Assembly: GCA_964477085.1 (NCBI GenBank)
Contig: CAYZDF010000057.1
Coordinates: 1 to 18,462 of the forward strand
Direction: 5' to 3'
DNA length: 18,462 nt
Origin: Dichloromethanomonas sp964477085
Lineage (GTDB): Bacteria; Bacillota; Desulfitobacteriia; Desulfitobacteriales; Syntrophobotulaceae
A program made the position numbers and the translations under genes. Positions 1 through 7,658 of this stretch are shown piece by piece (position 1 is the first letter of the stretch; each line of letters begins with the position of its first letter). The notes under the pieces were generated by a model. The model had not been told where the DNA came from. It made no database searches and saw nothing but the letters and a program-made list of their open reading frames with translations.

Positions 1-2
1 GC

Positions 3-215
3 TATGTGACTCCTGAAGGAGATGTCACCGAGAAGGGAAGTCCTAACGGTTCTCGGGAGAATATTGCGGGTATTGTCAATAAAGAGGGTAATGTACTGGG
101 GATGATGCCACATCCGGAAAGAGTTGTCGAAGAGATTATCGGAGGTGTTGATGGCAAGGGCATGTTCTTGTCCATCCTGAAACACTGGGAGAGGAGGAGA
201 GCACATGGAGCCTAA
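3..215 (+). CDS. purQ: Phosphoribosylformylglycinamidine synthase glutaminase subunit PurQ, 3' end only
   Basis: C-terminal 70 residues of PurQ, the class I glutamine amidotransferase subunit that feeds ammonia to PurL in step four of purine synthesis (FGAR to FGAM). The gene enters from the left edge, so its start and nucleophile cysteine are not visible. What is visible is diagnostic: a GSRENIAGI stretch followed by VLGMMPHPER, which carries the His and Glu of the Cys-His-Glu triad in PurQ proteins. The frame closes with TAA at 213-215. The purL start codon lies inside this gene (11-nt overlap), and the purL ribosome binding site is within its last codons, so the two are translationally coupled. 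In this family a short third subunit, PurS, is expected just upstream, outside the window. Confidence 0.93.
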   Translation, partial: YVTPEGDVTEKGSPNGSRENIAGIVNKEGNVLGMMPHPERVVEEIIGGVDGKGMFLSILKHWERRRAHGA

Positions 216-2409
216 TGTCTGGAGAGAGATGGGGCTTACCGATGAAGAATATGCCAAGATCAAGGAACTGATGGGAAGAGAACCTAATTTTTTGGAAGTA
301 GGGATATTTTCCGTCATGTGGTCTGAGCATTGCTCCTATAAGACGTCGAAACCAATCCTGAAAAAATTCCCTACCCAAGGACCTCAGGTTCTGCAAGGCC
401 CTGGAGAAAATGCCGGTATCGTAGATATTGGCGATAATCTGGGAGTCGTTTTTAAAATGGAATCGCATAATCATCCGTCTGCCATCGAACCCTATCAAGG
501 TGCTGCCACGGGTGTGGGCGGGATTCTGCGCGATGTATTTACAATGGGTGCTCGTCCGGTAGCAGTTCTGGACGCTTTGCGCTTTGGTCCTTTGGATGAA
601 AGCAATAATAAATATCTATTTAGTGGGGTCGTAGGTGGAATCAGTGGCTATGGAAATTCTATAGGCATCCCGACAGTCGGAGGAGATGTCTATTTTCATT
701 CGTCCTATAGCGGGAATCCTTTAGTAAATGCGATGGCAGTAGGTCTTCTGGAACACCGCCATATTGCTAAGGGAGTGGCTTCGGGTGTAGGTAATCCGGT
801 TATGGTCGTCGGAGCGAGAACCGGTAGAGACGGTATCCACGGGGCCACATTTGCCTCCATTGAACTCAGTGAGGAATCGGAATCCAAACGTTCGGCTGTT
901 CAGGTAGGTGATCCCTTTATGGAAAAACTTCTGATGGAAGCCTGTCTGGAACTGATCCATTCGGACGCACTCGTCGGTATTCAGGATATGGGTGCAGCCG
1001 GCTTGACCAGTTCATCTTCGGAAATGGCCGGCAGGGGAAACAGCGGTATCGAGATGGATCTGAGTCTCGTTCCCCGCAGGGAAACCGGAATGAACCCTTA
1101 TGAGATCATGCTTTCCGAATCTCAGGAAAGAATGTTGGTGGTGCCAAAAGCCGGCAGGGAGAAAGAAGTGGAAGAAGTCCTCACCCGTTGGGGTTTGGAG
1201 GCTACCGTGGTAGGTAAGGTTACGGATGACGGGATGCTTCGTCTGTTAGAAGATGGACAAGTTGTGGCCGAGATTCCTGTCAAGGCTTTGACCGATGAAG
1301 CACCTGTATATCATAGACCATCCAAGGAACCTGACTATTATCATGAATTGAAAAAAAACTCTTTAGAGGGAATTAAGCTTAAGGATACCGTCGAGAACGT
1401 TCTGCTTAAACTCCTCGGCAATCCCACCATTGCCAGTAAGGAATGGGTCTACAGACAATATGATCATCAGGTAGGGACCAATACCATGGTTGTACCGGGT
1501 GGAGATGCAGGGGTGCTTCGGGTGCGGGGAACGCGTAAAGGTATCGCGATGACCACGGATTGTAATTCCCGTTATGTTTATCTGGATCCTTATATCGGTG
1601 GAGCACTGGCTGTAGTGGAAGCTGCTCAGAACATCGCCTGTGTGGGAGCCAAGCCTCTAGCCATTACTGACTGTCTCAACTTCGGTAATCCGGAAAAACC
1701 GGAAATCTTCTGGCAGTTTGAACAGGCTTGTGCAGGAATATCAGAAGCCTGCCGTGTTTTAGATACACCTGTGACAGGCGGTAATGTGAGTTTATACAAC
1801 GAGACTCCGGGCAGAGCAGTATATCCCACACCCATGATCGGGATGGTTGGTTTGTTAGAAGATATCGATCACGTCTTGGGTAATCAGTTTAAGGCTTCAG
1901 GTGAGCAGATTTACCTGCTTGGGGAAAAAGATGGAGAACTGGCAGGTTCGGAGTATCTGGCCCAGTTTGAAAATATGGAAGTCGGAGCTTTATCGGCAGT
2001 TAACCTGGAAAAAGTCAAAGATATGATTCATTTTCTGTTGGAACTAAACGGCGCTGGACTTCTCTCAGCGGCGCATGACGTGACTGAAGGTGGCTTGGTC
2101 GTCGCAATAGCAGAGATGACCGAGGACGTTGGTGCTCAGATCAGCGTGGAAACTGCAGATGAACTAAAAACCCTTTTTGGCGAAAGGCTGGGCAGGATCA
2201 TTATTGCCACACCTAAGGAAAATAGTCCTAAGATCGAAAATCTGGCCCGAGTCGCAGGCATCCCTTTGCACTATCTGGGTGTAAGCGGTGGCAATAACTT
2301 GGCGATTAGCGTCAATGGTACCAATCGTCTGGACATTCCGCTTCATCAATACCGTCCGGTTTTTGAAAGAACCATCCGTCAAATTATGGATTCAGAAAAA
2401 ATAGATTGA
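205..2409 (+). CDS. purL: Phosphoribosylformylglycinamidine synthase subunit PurL (small, Bacillus-type)
   Basis: Cytosolic synthetase subunit that converts FGAR, ATP and ammonia from PurQ to FGAM. At 734 residues it is the small PurL of Gram-positives and archaea, which works with separate PurQ and PurS, not the ~1300-residue fused enterobacterial enzyme. Conserved blocks seen: MWSEHCSYK at residues 38-46, with the family's active-site histidine (H42); ESHNHPS at 86-92, continuing into a glycine-rich ATP-site block; and a GG-SGYGNS-GIPTVGGD block near 142-162. The second half repeats the fold, with TDCLNFGNPEKP and TGGNVSLYNE, as expected for the internally duplicated AIR-synthase-like fold. 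The start at 205 has GAGGAGG a few bases upstream and overlaps purQ. A 138-nt gap separates it from the purF start used here. Confidence 0.97.
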   Translation: MEPNVWREMGLTDEEYAKIKELMGREPNFLEVGIFSVMWSEHCSYKTSKPILKKFPTQGPQVLQGPGENAGIVDIGDNLGVVFKMESHNHPSAIEPYQGAATGVGGILRDVFTMGARPVAVLDALRFGPLDESNNKYLFSGVVGGISGYGNSIGIPTVGGDVYFHSSYSGNPLVNAMAVGLLEHRHIAKGVASGVGNPVMVVGARTGRDGIHGATFASIELSEESESKRSAVQVGDPFMEKLLMEACLELIHSDALVGIQDMGAAGLTSSSSEMAGRGNSGIEMDLSLVPRRETGMNPYEIMLSESQERMLVVPKAGREKEVEEVLTRWGLEATVVGKVTDDGMLRLLEDGQVVAEIPVKALTDEAPVYHRPSKEPDYYHELKKNSLEGIKLKDTVENVLLKLLGNPTIASKEWVYRQYDHQVGTNTMVVPGGDAGVLRVRGTRKGIAMTTDCNSRYVYLDPYIGGALAVVEAAQNIACVGAKPLAITDCLNFGNPEKPEIFWQFEQACAGISEACRVLDTPVTGGNVSLYNETPGRAVYPTPMIGMVGLLEDIDHVLGNQFKASGEQIYLLGEKDGELAGSEYLAQFENMEVGALSAVNLEKVKDMIHFLLELNGAGLLSAAHDVTEGGLVVAIAEMTEDVGAQISVETADELKTLFGERLGRIIIATPKENSPKIENLARVAGIPLHYLGVSGGNNLAISVNGTNRLDIPLHQYRPVFERTIRQIMDSEKID

Positions 2410-2508
2410 ATAAGAAAAGAGTTTAAATTCCCAATTTATCCATGATCTCACAATTCTCAAGTTCTAAAATCAAGCTGTCTTATATAACTTCTCAAAGTCT
2501 ATTATGTA

Positions 2509-2533
2509 AAATCCTGATTGAATAACAGGATTT
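2509..2533 (+). promoter_or_regulatory. Perfect hairpin just upstream of the purF ribosome binding site
   Basis: AAATCCTG (2509-2516) and CAGGATTT (2526-2533) are perfect inverted repeats of 8 bp around a 9-nt loop. The 3' arm abuts the purF Shine-Dalgarno GGAAAGGGG (2534-2542). There is no T-run after it, so it is not a classic terminator. It could protect an mRNA 5' end or a processing site, or influence purF translation. The rest of the purL-purF gap (2410-2508) is AT-rich with no other clear signal. Function is inferred. Confidence 0.45.
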
Positions 2534-2547
2534 GGAAAGGGGCTCGG

Positions 2548-3948
2548 ATGGATATGCTTTTTGATGACAAACCTAAAGAGGAGTGCGGGCTTTTTGGCAT
2601 ATTCGCGCCCGAACAGGAAGTAGCCCAACTGACGTATTATGGCCTTTACGCTCTCCAGCACAGAGGGCAGGAAAGTGCCGGGATCGCCGTATCCGATGGG
2701 CGTAAGATACAACACCATAAGGGTATGGGGCTGGTGACGGAGGTCTTTAATCAGGAGATTCTTCAGCGCCTACAAGGCAAGATGGCCATCGGGCATGTCC
2801 GGTATTCCACGACCGGCTCAAGCTTGCTGGCTAATGCTCAGCCTCTGGTCGTATTTTTTCAGAAGGGTATGATGGCTCTGGCTCACAATGGCAATCTGAC
2901 CAATGCTGTGGACCTGAGAGAAGAACTCAGCAGCCAGGGAACCGTGTTTCAGACCACCATCGATAGCGAAGTCATCCTCAATATGATCGCCCGCTACAGG
3001 CGGTACAGTCTGGAAGATGCCGTCATCAAGACCATGATCGATCTGAAAGGGGCTTATTCTCTGCTGATCATGGCTGAAAATAAGATCATCGGTGTGAGAG
3101 ATCCCCACGGGGTGAGGCCTCTCTGTATCGGACGTCTTGGTAGTCGATATTGTTTTGCCTCGGAAAGTAGTGCGCTGGATACCATTGGTGCAGAGTTTAT
3201 TCGGGATGTTGAACCGGGAGAAGTCGTGACCCTGGATGAAGAGGGCATCCACTCCCGCCAGGGACTACCCAAAGGAAAAACAGCTTTCTGCTCCTTTGAA
3301 TATATTTATTTCGCTCGCCCGGACAGCACGATGGATTCGGTGAATGTCTGGGAAAGCAGGAGACAGATGGGAGTGGAGTTGGCAAAAGAATGTCCGATCG
3401 ATGCCGATGTTGTTTTGGCTGTTCCTGATTCAGGTACACCTGCGGCTATCGGCTATGCTCAAGCTTTAGGACTTCCTTTTGAGGAAGGGCTGCTCAAGAA
3501 CCGTTATGTCGGAAGAACTTTCATTCAGCCTACGCAAGAGATGCGTGAAGTGGCTGTGAGGATTAAACTTAATGCCAATACAGGGGTGATCCGTGGCCGC
3601 AAAATCGTGATGATCGATGATTCCATCGTCAGAGGCACCACCAGCTCGAAGTTGGTAGAAATGGTCAAAAGCTGTGGAGCAAAAGAAGTCCATCTTCTGA
3701 TCAGTTCTCCGCCAGTCTGTCATTCCTGTTATTATGGTATTGATACGGCTGAACGGGAGAAGCTTGTGGCTAATCAGATGAGTATCGAGGAAATTCGCAA
3801 ATTTGTGGGGGCAGATACGCTTTACTATTTATCCGAAGAAGGTCTCAGGAGGGCCTTGGGAGGTAATTCCGTCTGTCTGGCCTGCTTTAATGGTGATTAT
3901 CCGATCATGGTCTCACCAAAGTTTTCAAAGCAAGATCTGGAATGCTAA
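2548..3948 (+). CDS. purF: Amidophosphoribosyltransferase PurF (Fe-S type)
   Basis: Commits PRPP to purine synthesis: PRPP plus glutamine gives 5-phosphoribosylamine. I place the start at ATG 2548 (466 aa), six bases after GGAAAGGGG; ATG 2554 is also possible, and a TTG at 2518 in frame lacks support. Either ATG leaves a 10-12 residue propeptide before Cys13, which becomes the catalytic N-terminal cysteine (EE-CGLFGIF). The N-terminal half is the Ntn glutaminase (HRGQESAGI, RYSTTGSS); the C-terminal half is the phosphoribosyltransferase, with the PRPP loop VMIDDSIVRGTTS from residue 354. Cysteines at 248 (FCSFEY), 394 (CHSC), 443 and 446 (SVCLAC) fit the [4Fe-4S] ligand set of the Bacillus enzyme; counted from the mature Cys, the first two fall at 236 and 382 as in B. 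subtilis. Cluster loss with oxygen would be expected to inactivate it. Confidence 0.97.
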   Translation: MDMLFDDKPKEECGLFGIFAPEQEVAQLTYYGLYALQHRGQESAGIAVSDGRKIQHHKGMGLVTEVFNQEILQRLQGKMAIGHVRYSTTGSSLLANAQPLVVFFQKGMMALAHNGNLTNAVDLREELSSQGTVFQTTIDSEVILNMIARYRRYSLEDAVIKTMIDLKGAYSLLIMAENKIIGVRDPHGVRPLCIGRLGSRYCFASESSALDTIGAEFIRDVEPGEVVTLDEEGIHSRQGLPKGKTAFCSFEYIYFARPDSTMDSVNVWESRRQMGVELAKECPIDADVVLAVPDSGTPAAIGYAQALGLPFEEGLLKNRYVGRTFIQPTQEMREVAVRIKLNANTGVIRGRKIVMIDDSIVRGTTSSKLVEMVKSCGAKEVHLLISSPPVCHSCYYGIDTAEREKLVANQMSIEEIRKFVGADTLYYLSEEGLRRALGGNSVCLACFNGDYPIMVSPKFSKQDLEC

Positions 3949-3974
3949 AAGGGTACCGTCAGGAGGGTTAAAGA

Positions 3975-4991
3975 ATGGGAACAACGTATAAAGATGCCGG
4001 TGTCAATATTGAGGCCGGTAATGAAGCGGTAGAAAGAATCAAACCAGCAGTTGCCAGTACCTGGCGTCCCGGTGTTATGGGTGGACTGGGAGGTTTTGGC
4101 GGATTATTCAGTCTTGATCTTAAAAAGTACCCCGATCCGGTGCTGGTTTCCGGTACAGATGGCGTGGGAACCAAATTACGCCTGGCATTCCAAATGGATC
4201 AGCATCAGACCATCGGTCAGGATGCGGTTGCTATGTGTGTGAACGATGTTTTGGTCCAGGGAGCGGAACCATTGTTCTTCCTCGACTACCTTGCTGTCGG
4301 CCAGCTGATACCAGAAAAGGTTGCTTCCATTGTTGAGGGAGTAGCTGAAGGATGTCGTCAGGCCGGATGTGCTCTTATCGGCGGGGAAACAGCGGAAATG
4401 CCAGGATTTTATCCTGTAGATGAATATGATATTGCTGGATTTGCTGTAGGTGTTGTGAATAGACATAAACTTATTGATGGGTCCGGTATTCGCCAGGGCG
4501 ACGTATTACTTGCACTCCCATCCAGCGGATTGCACAGCAACGGTTTTTCTTTGGTCAGGAAGGTTTTCGGGGATTATGACCTGGGGAAAGTCCTGCCGGA
4601 ATTAGGTCAGCCACTGGGGGAAGTTCTTTTAACACCTACCCGGATTTATGTGAAATCGGTACTTCCAATCTTGGAAAAGGTTGACGTACCCGGAATGGTG
4701 CATATTACCGGAGGAGGTTTGACGGAAAATATTCCCCGCGTACTCCCACAGGGGTTGGGTGTAGAGATAGTGCTTTCCAGCTGGGAAGTACCTGCCATTT
4801 TTAAAATGCTCCAGAAAATAGGTCAAGTTGATGGGGAAGAGATGTTGAAGACTTTTAATATGGGTGTCGGTTTTATCCTTATTGTTCATCCTGAAGATGA
4901 AGCTGAGACATGGGATATCCTCAAAGCAAACGGCGAAAACCCTCTAAAGATTGGCAGGGTTATCTCCGGACAGGGAGTGACGTACCGATGA
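3975..4991 (+). CDS. purM: Phosphoribosylformylglycinamidine cyclo-ligase (AIR synthetase) PurM
   Basis: ATP-dependent ring closure of FGAM to aminoimidazole ribonucleotide, step five of the pathway, in the cytosol. The 338-residue length is normal. Diagnostic blocks are SGTDGVGTK at residues 59-67, a MCVNDVLVQGAEPLFFLDY segment near 88-106 and GGETAEMPGFY, followed by SSGLHSNGFSLVR and HITGGGLTENIPRVLP. These form the PurM nucleotide-binding half and the dimer interface. The start at 3975 has a strong AGGAGG at 3961-3966, 26 nt after the purF stop. Its stop codon TGA overlaps the purN start (ATGA), so PurM and PurN are translationally coupled. Confidence 0.97.
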   Translation: MGTTYKDAGVNIEAGNEAVERIKPAVASTWRPGVMGGLGGFGGLFSLDLKKYPDPVLVSGTDGVGTKLRLAFQMDQHQTIGQDAVAMCVNDVLVQGAEPLFFLDYLAVGQLIPEKVASIVEGVAEGCRQAGCALIGGETAEMPGFYPVDEYDIAGFAVGVVNRHKLIDGSGIRQGDVLLALPSSGLHSNGFSLVRKVFGDYDLGKVLPELGQPLGEVLLTPTRIYVKSVLPILEKVDVPGMVHITGGGLTENIPRVLPQGLGVEIVLSSWEVPAIFKMLQKIGQVDGEEMLKTFNMGVGFILIVHPEDEAETWDILKANGENPLKIGRVISGQGVTYR

Positions 4992-5596
4992 AAGTAGCTG
5001 TACTTGCTTCAGGACGTGGAAGTAACCTGCAGGCCTTGATCGATGAGTCGCAGGATGGTTCGCTGCCTGTTGAATTTATGGGAGTAGGTTCAGATAAAAT
5101 CCAGGCTCACGCTTTAGTTCGGGCTGAAGAAGCAGGAATTGCCACGCGGGCTTTCCCTAAAGAAAATTATCAGGATAAACAATCTCAGGAAAAGGATATT
5201 CTGAACTGGTTGGAAGAACTGGGGGTAGAGCTGCTCATACTGGCAGGATATATGCGGGTCTTAAGCCCTGACTTTATTCGTCAGGCTGATTACCCTATTG
5301 TTAATATCCATCCTTCTTTGTTACCCGCGTTTACCGGCCTGAACGCCCAGAAACAAGCCCTGGAGTATGGGGTGAAAGTCACCGGTTGTACGGTTCATTT
5401 CGTGGATGAAGGAATGGATACCGGACCGATTATTTTACAAGAGGCAGTTCCGGTCTTTGAAGAAGATGACGTAGCTTCATTATCTGAAAGGATTCTCCAG
5501 GTAGAACACGAGATCTACCCTGAGGCTATCCGGATGATCGTTTTAGGAAAAGTAAAACGCGAAGGAAGAAGAGTATCTATCTATCAACACGCTTGA
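4988..5596 (+). CDS. purN: Phosphoribosylglycinamide formyltransferase PurN (folate-dependent)
   Basis: Transfers the formyl group of 10-formyl-THF to GAR, giving FGAR (step three). The start used is ATG 4988, which overlaps the purM stop; the frame is open further upstream inside purM, but only this start gives the family's MKVAVLASGRGSN beginning. Length is 202 aa, typical for the family. The phosphate-binding GRGSN lies at residues 9-13. The catalytic trio is intact and at the same numbers as the E. coli enzyme: N106 and H108 in NIHPSLLP, and D144 in DEGMDTGP. A TGLNAQ segment replaces the more usual PG-containing loop after the catalytic motif, a mild variation. The 133-nt gap that follows holds a candidate purH promoter. 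Confidence 0.96.
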   Translation: MKVAVLASGRGSNLQALIDESQDGSLPVEFMGVGSDKIQAHALVRAEEAGIATRAFPKENYQDKQSQEKDILNWLEELGVELLILAGYMRVLSPDFIRQADYPIVNIHPSLLPAFTGLNAQKQALEYGVKVTGCTVHFVDEGMDTGPIILQEAVPVFEEDDVASLSERILQVEHEIYPEAIRMIVLGKVKREGRRVSIYQHA

Positions 5597-5622
5597 CAGG
5601 TTTTGGAAATAACATGTTAAAT
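5593..5622 (+). promoter_or_regulatory. Candidate internal promoter with palindrome for purH
   Basis: A perfect TTGACA (5593-5598) overlaps the purN stop codon and is followed after 18 nt by TTAAAT (5617-5622, four of six matches to TATAAT). A perfect 10-bp palindrome TAACATGTTA (5610-5619) runs into the -10 region, where a repressor could block polymerase. A T-run follows at about 5624-5631. It could give purHD-metF its own promoter. The spacing is one base longer than ideal and no transcript data are available. Confidence 0.4.
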
Positions 5623-5688
5623 ACTTTTTTTATTCTTAATTAAGGGATTAAATATTTGAAACAAGTATTCAAAGGGGAAAGAAAATAT

Positions 5689-5711
5689 ATTTCAGATCAA
5701 ACTTCTGAAAT
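5689..5711 (+). promoter_or_regulatory. Perfect hairpin just upstream of the purH ribosome binding site
   Basis: ATTTCAGA (5689-5696) and TCTGAAAT (5704-5711) form a perfect 8-bp stem with a 7-nt loop, ending four bases before the purH Shine-Dalgarno GGAGG (5716-5720). Its placement mirrors the hairpin before purF, although the sequence differs. With no following T-run it is unlikely to terminate transcription. A role in mRNA stability or processing is a guess. Confidence 0.45.
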
Positions 5712-5729
5712 GGATGGAGGTATACAGAT

Positions 5730-7271
5730 ATGGTTAAAAAAGCAGTGATCAGTGTTTCGGATAAAACAGGTGTCGTTGAATTTGGCAAAGGTCTGGTTGC
5801 GGAGGGGTTTGAACTAATCTCAACAGGCGGAACCTTTAAATCTTTAAAAGAAGCTGGTATTCCCGTAAACTATGTGAGTGAAATAACCGGTTTCCCCGAG
5901 ATTCTGGACGGCAGGGTGAAAACCTTACATCCCAAGATTCATGGTGGAATTTTGGCTATGGACTCTGAAGAACATCGCACTCAATGTGAGGAAAATGGGA
6001 TCGATCTGATCGACATCGTCTGTGTGAATCTCTATCCGTTCAGAGAAACTATCGCCAAAGAACATGTTACGTTTGAAGAGGCCATCGAGAACATCGATAT
6101 CGGCGGTCCCACCATGGTTCGTTCTGCTGCCAAAAATCATCATCGGGTAACCATAGTGGTTAATCCGTCCAATTATACCGAAATATTGGAAAGCCTCAGG
6201 GCTAACGGAAGCGTGCCTCTCGTCCTACGCAAGAGACTGGCAGCGGAGGCTTTCGCTCATACCGCTGAATATGACCGGCTTATAGCTGGTTATTTGGAAG
6301 GGCAAATCGATACGGAAGTTTATTTCCCCAAGAATCTCCGTCTGTTTGCCACCAAAGTACAAGATCTCCGTTACGGAGAGAACCCCAGCCAGAAGGCAGT
6401 TTTCTATGCAGATCCCGAGGCTGAAAAGGGAACTCTGGCCTATGGTCAGCAATTGCAAGGCAAGGAGCTTTCCTACAATAACTGGATGGATATGGATGCT
6501 GCCTGGGAAATTGCTTCTGAATACGACCAAACGGTATGTGTTATCATTAAACATACCAATCCCTGTGGAATAGCTTTAGGCCAAACTCTTCTGGAAGCGT
6601 ATGAGAGAGCCTTAGAAGCAGACCCTGTCTCTGCCTATGGGGGTATCATTGCCTTTAATCAAGTTGTGGATGAGGATACCGCAATGGCGATTAAAGCTAA
6701 GTTTTACGAGGTTATTGTTGCGCCTGACTTCAGTCCCAAAGCCAGGGAGATCCTTAAGGATAAAGTCAATCTCCGCCTCTTCGCTGTTGGCAGGGAAGAG
6801 TGCTGTGAAACACGGGGTTGGAAGATCCGAACCGTGAACGGCGGATTCCTGGTACAAGAAGAAGATAAAGGGGTGACACCATCGGACCAATGGCAAGTCG
6901 TCTCTGAAACTAAGCCAACCGAAGATGATCTGGCGGAGCTGGAATTCGCCTGGAAAGCTTGCAAACATGTGAAGTCCAATGCCATCGTTGTATCTAATCA
7001 AAGACAGGTAATCGGAGTCGGAGCCGGTCAGATGAACCGTGTTGGTTCTGCTAAAATCGCTTTAGAACAGGCCGGGGAGAAAACGAAAGGCGCCTATCTC
7101 GCCTCTGATGCCTTCTTTCCCTTTGCCGATTCTGTCGAGCTGGCACATGAATATGGGATAAAAGCCATTGTTCAACCAGGCGGATCAGTTCGGGATGCGG
7201 AAGTCATTCAGGCTGCCAACAAATTGGGTATCGTTCTGTTATTTACAGGCAGAAGACATTTCAAGCATTAA
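5730..7271 (+). CDS. purH: Bifunctional AICAR formyltransferase / IMP cyclohydrolase PurH
   Basis: Catalyses the last two steps to IMP: formylation of AICAR by 10-formyl-THF, then ring closure. The 513-residue length is normal. The N-terminal MGS-like cyclohydrolase domain starts at the first residues (VISVSDKTG, STGGT) and carries GRVKTLHPKIHGG at 61-73 and NIDIGGPTM. The C-terminal transformylase domain contains LRYGENPSQ, the catalytic Lys-His pair in KHTNPCG (K274, H275), SAYGGIIAFN, a KHVKSNAI block and a PGGSVRD ending. The start at 5730 has GGAGG nine bases upstream. It is preceded by a possible promoter and a hairpin and followed by an unusually long gap before purD, so purH may end one transcription segment. 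Confidence 0.97.
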   Translation: MVKKAVISVSDKTGVVEFGKGLVAEGFELISTGGTFKSLKEAGIPVNYVSEITGFPEILDGRVKTLHPKIHGGILAMDSEEHRTQCEENGIDLIDIVCVNLYPFRETIAKEHVTFEEAIENIDIGGPTMVRSAAKNHHRVTIVVNPSNYTEILESLRANGSVPLVLRKRLAAEAFAHTAEYDRLIAGYLEGQIDTEVYFPKNLRLFATKVQDLRYGENPSQKAVFYADPEAEKGTLAYGQQLQGKELSYNNWMDMDAAWEIASEYDQTVCVIIKHTNPCGIALGQTLLEAYERALEADPVSAYGGIIAFNQVVDEDTAMAIKAKFYEVIVAPDFSPKAREILKDKVNLRLFAVGREECCETRGWKIRTVNGGFLVQEEDKGVTPSDQWQVVSETKPTEDDLAELEFAWKACKHVKSNAIVVSNQRQVIGVGAGQMNRVGSAKIALEQAGEKTKGAYLASDAFFPFADSVELAHEYGIKAIVQPGGSVRDAEVIQAANKLGIVLLFTGRRHFKH

Positions 7272-7393
7272 ATCGAAAATACTTGTCTTTTAAATAATAT
7301 CTTTATCATGCATAGAAATAATATGACTTAACTTTCTCACTTGGAAAACTTATATATTTAAATATCCTATATATACTTAACTTTGCTCGGGTC

Positions 7394-7501
7394 AGTCCTC
7401 GTACTGATAGCCGCTTTCGGCTGATTGCGCCCTCCATGGCGCAAACAGCCGCGCTTCGCAATCCGTGCTTCGCTTGGTGCTGGCTATTCATTACGAAGAC
7501 T
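7394..7501. repeat. GC-rich, strongly folded intergenic element before purD
   Basis: About 108 nt of GC-rich sequence sits in an otherwise AT-rich 387-nt gap. The ends pair: AGTCCTCGTA (7394-7403) with TACGAAGACT (7492-7501), nine pairs and one C/A mismatch. Inside, GATAGCC (7406-7412) pairs with GGCTATT (7482-7488), and TTGCGCC (7425-7431) pairs perfectly with GGCGCAA (7438-7444). A competing local hairpin AGCCG/CGGCT uses 7409-7413 and 7418-7422. GCTTCGC occurs twice (7453-7459, 7468-7474). This looks like a dispersed structured repeat or an RNA element. I do not recognise a named family. Short reading frames across it show no protein features. Confidence 0.5.
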
Positions 7502-7547
7502 AGTCAGGGGTTGCCTTAAGGTTTTTGGTTGCATTCTTTTGGATCCA

Positions 7548-7595
7548 TTCAATTGTATCGCAATTGAACTCAACTTCTCTAAAAGGTTGAGTTTT
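7548..7595 (+). terminator. Terminator-like hairpin pair in the purD leader
   Basis: AACTCAAC (7567-7574) pairs with GTTGAGTT (7586-7593), and TTTTCTT follows at the base of the 3' arm, giving an intrinsic-terminator shape. Directly upstream, TTCAATTG (7548-7555) and CAATTGAA (7561-7568) form a second perfect 8-bp hairpin that shares two bases with the terminator's 5' arm. The two folds are therefore partly exclusive, which could mean attenuation of purD. The T-run is interrupted by C, so it may be weak. Confidence 0.45.
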
Positions 7596-7658
7596 CTTGC
7601 TAAGATTTAGAGTTTTTGTGGTATGATTAAATATATCAATATAAGGTGGTTAAGGAAG

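Noticed and set aside
2518..2547. Upstream TTG start for purF
   Set aside because: It lies in the hairpin loop with no Shine-Dalgarno, and it would lengthen the propeptide past the usual 10-12 residues before the catalytic Cys.
4910..4987. Longer purN reading frame starting inside purM
   Set aside because: The added residues are out-of-frame purM sequence; the family start MKVAVLASGRGSN fits ATG 4988 with the ATGA overlap.
7425..7610. Small 61-codon frame in the purH-purD gap
   Set aside because: It crosses the folded GC-rich element and terminator-like hairpin, has no ribosome binding site and no protein-like pattern.
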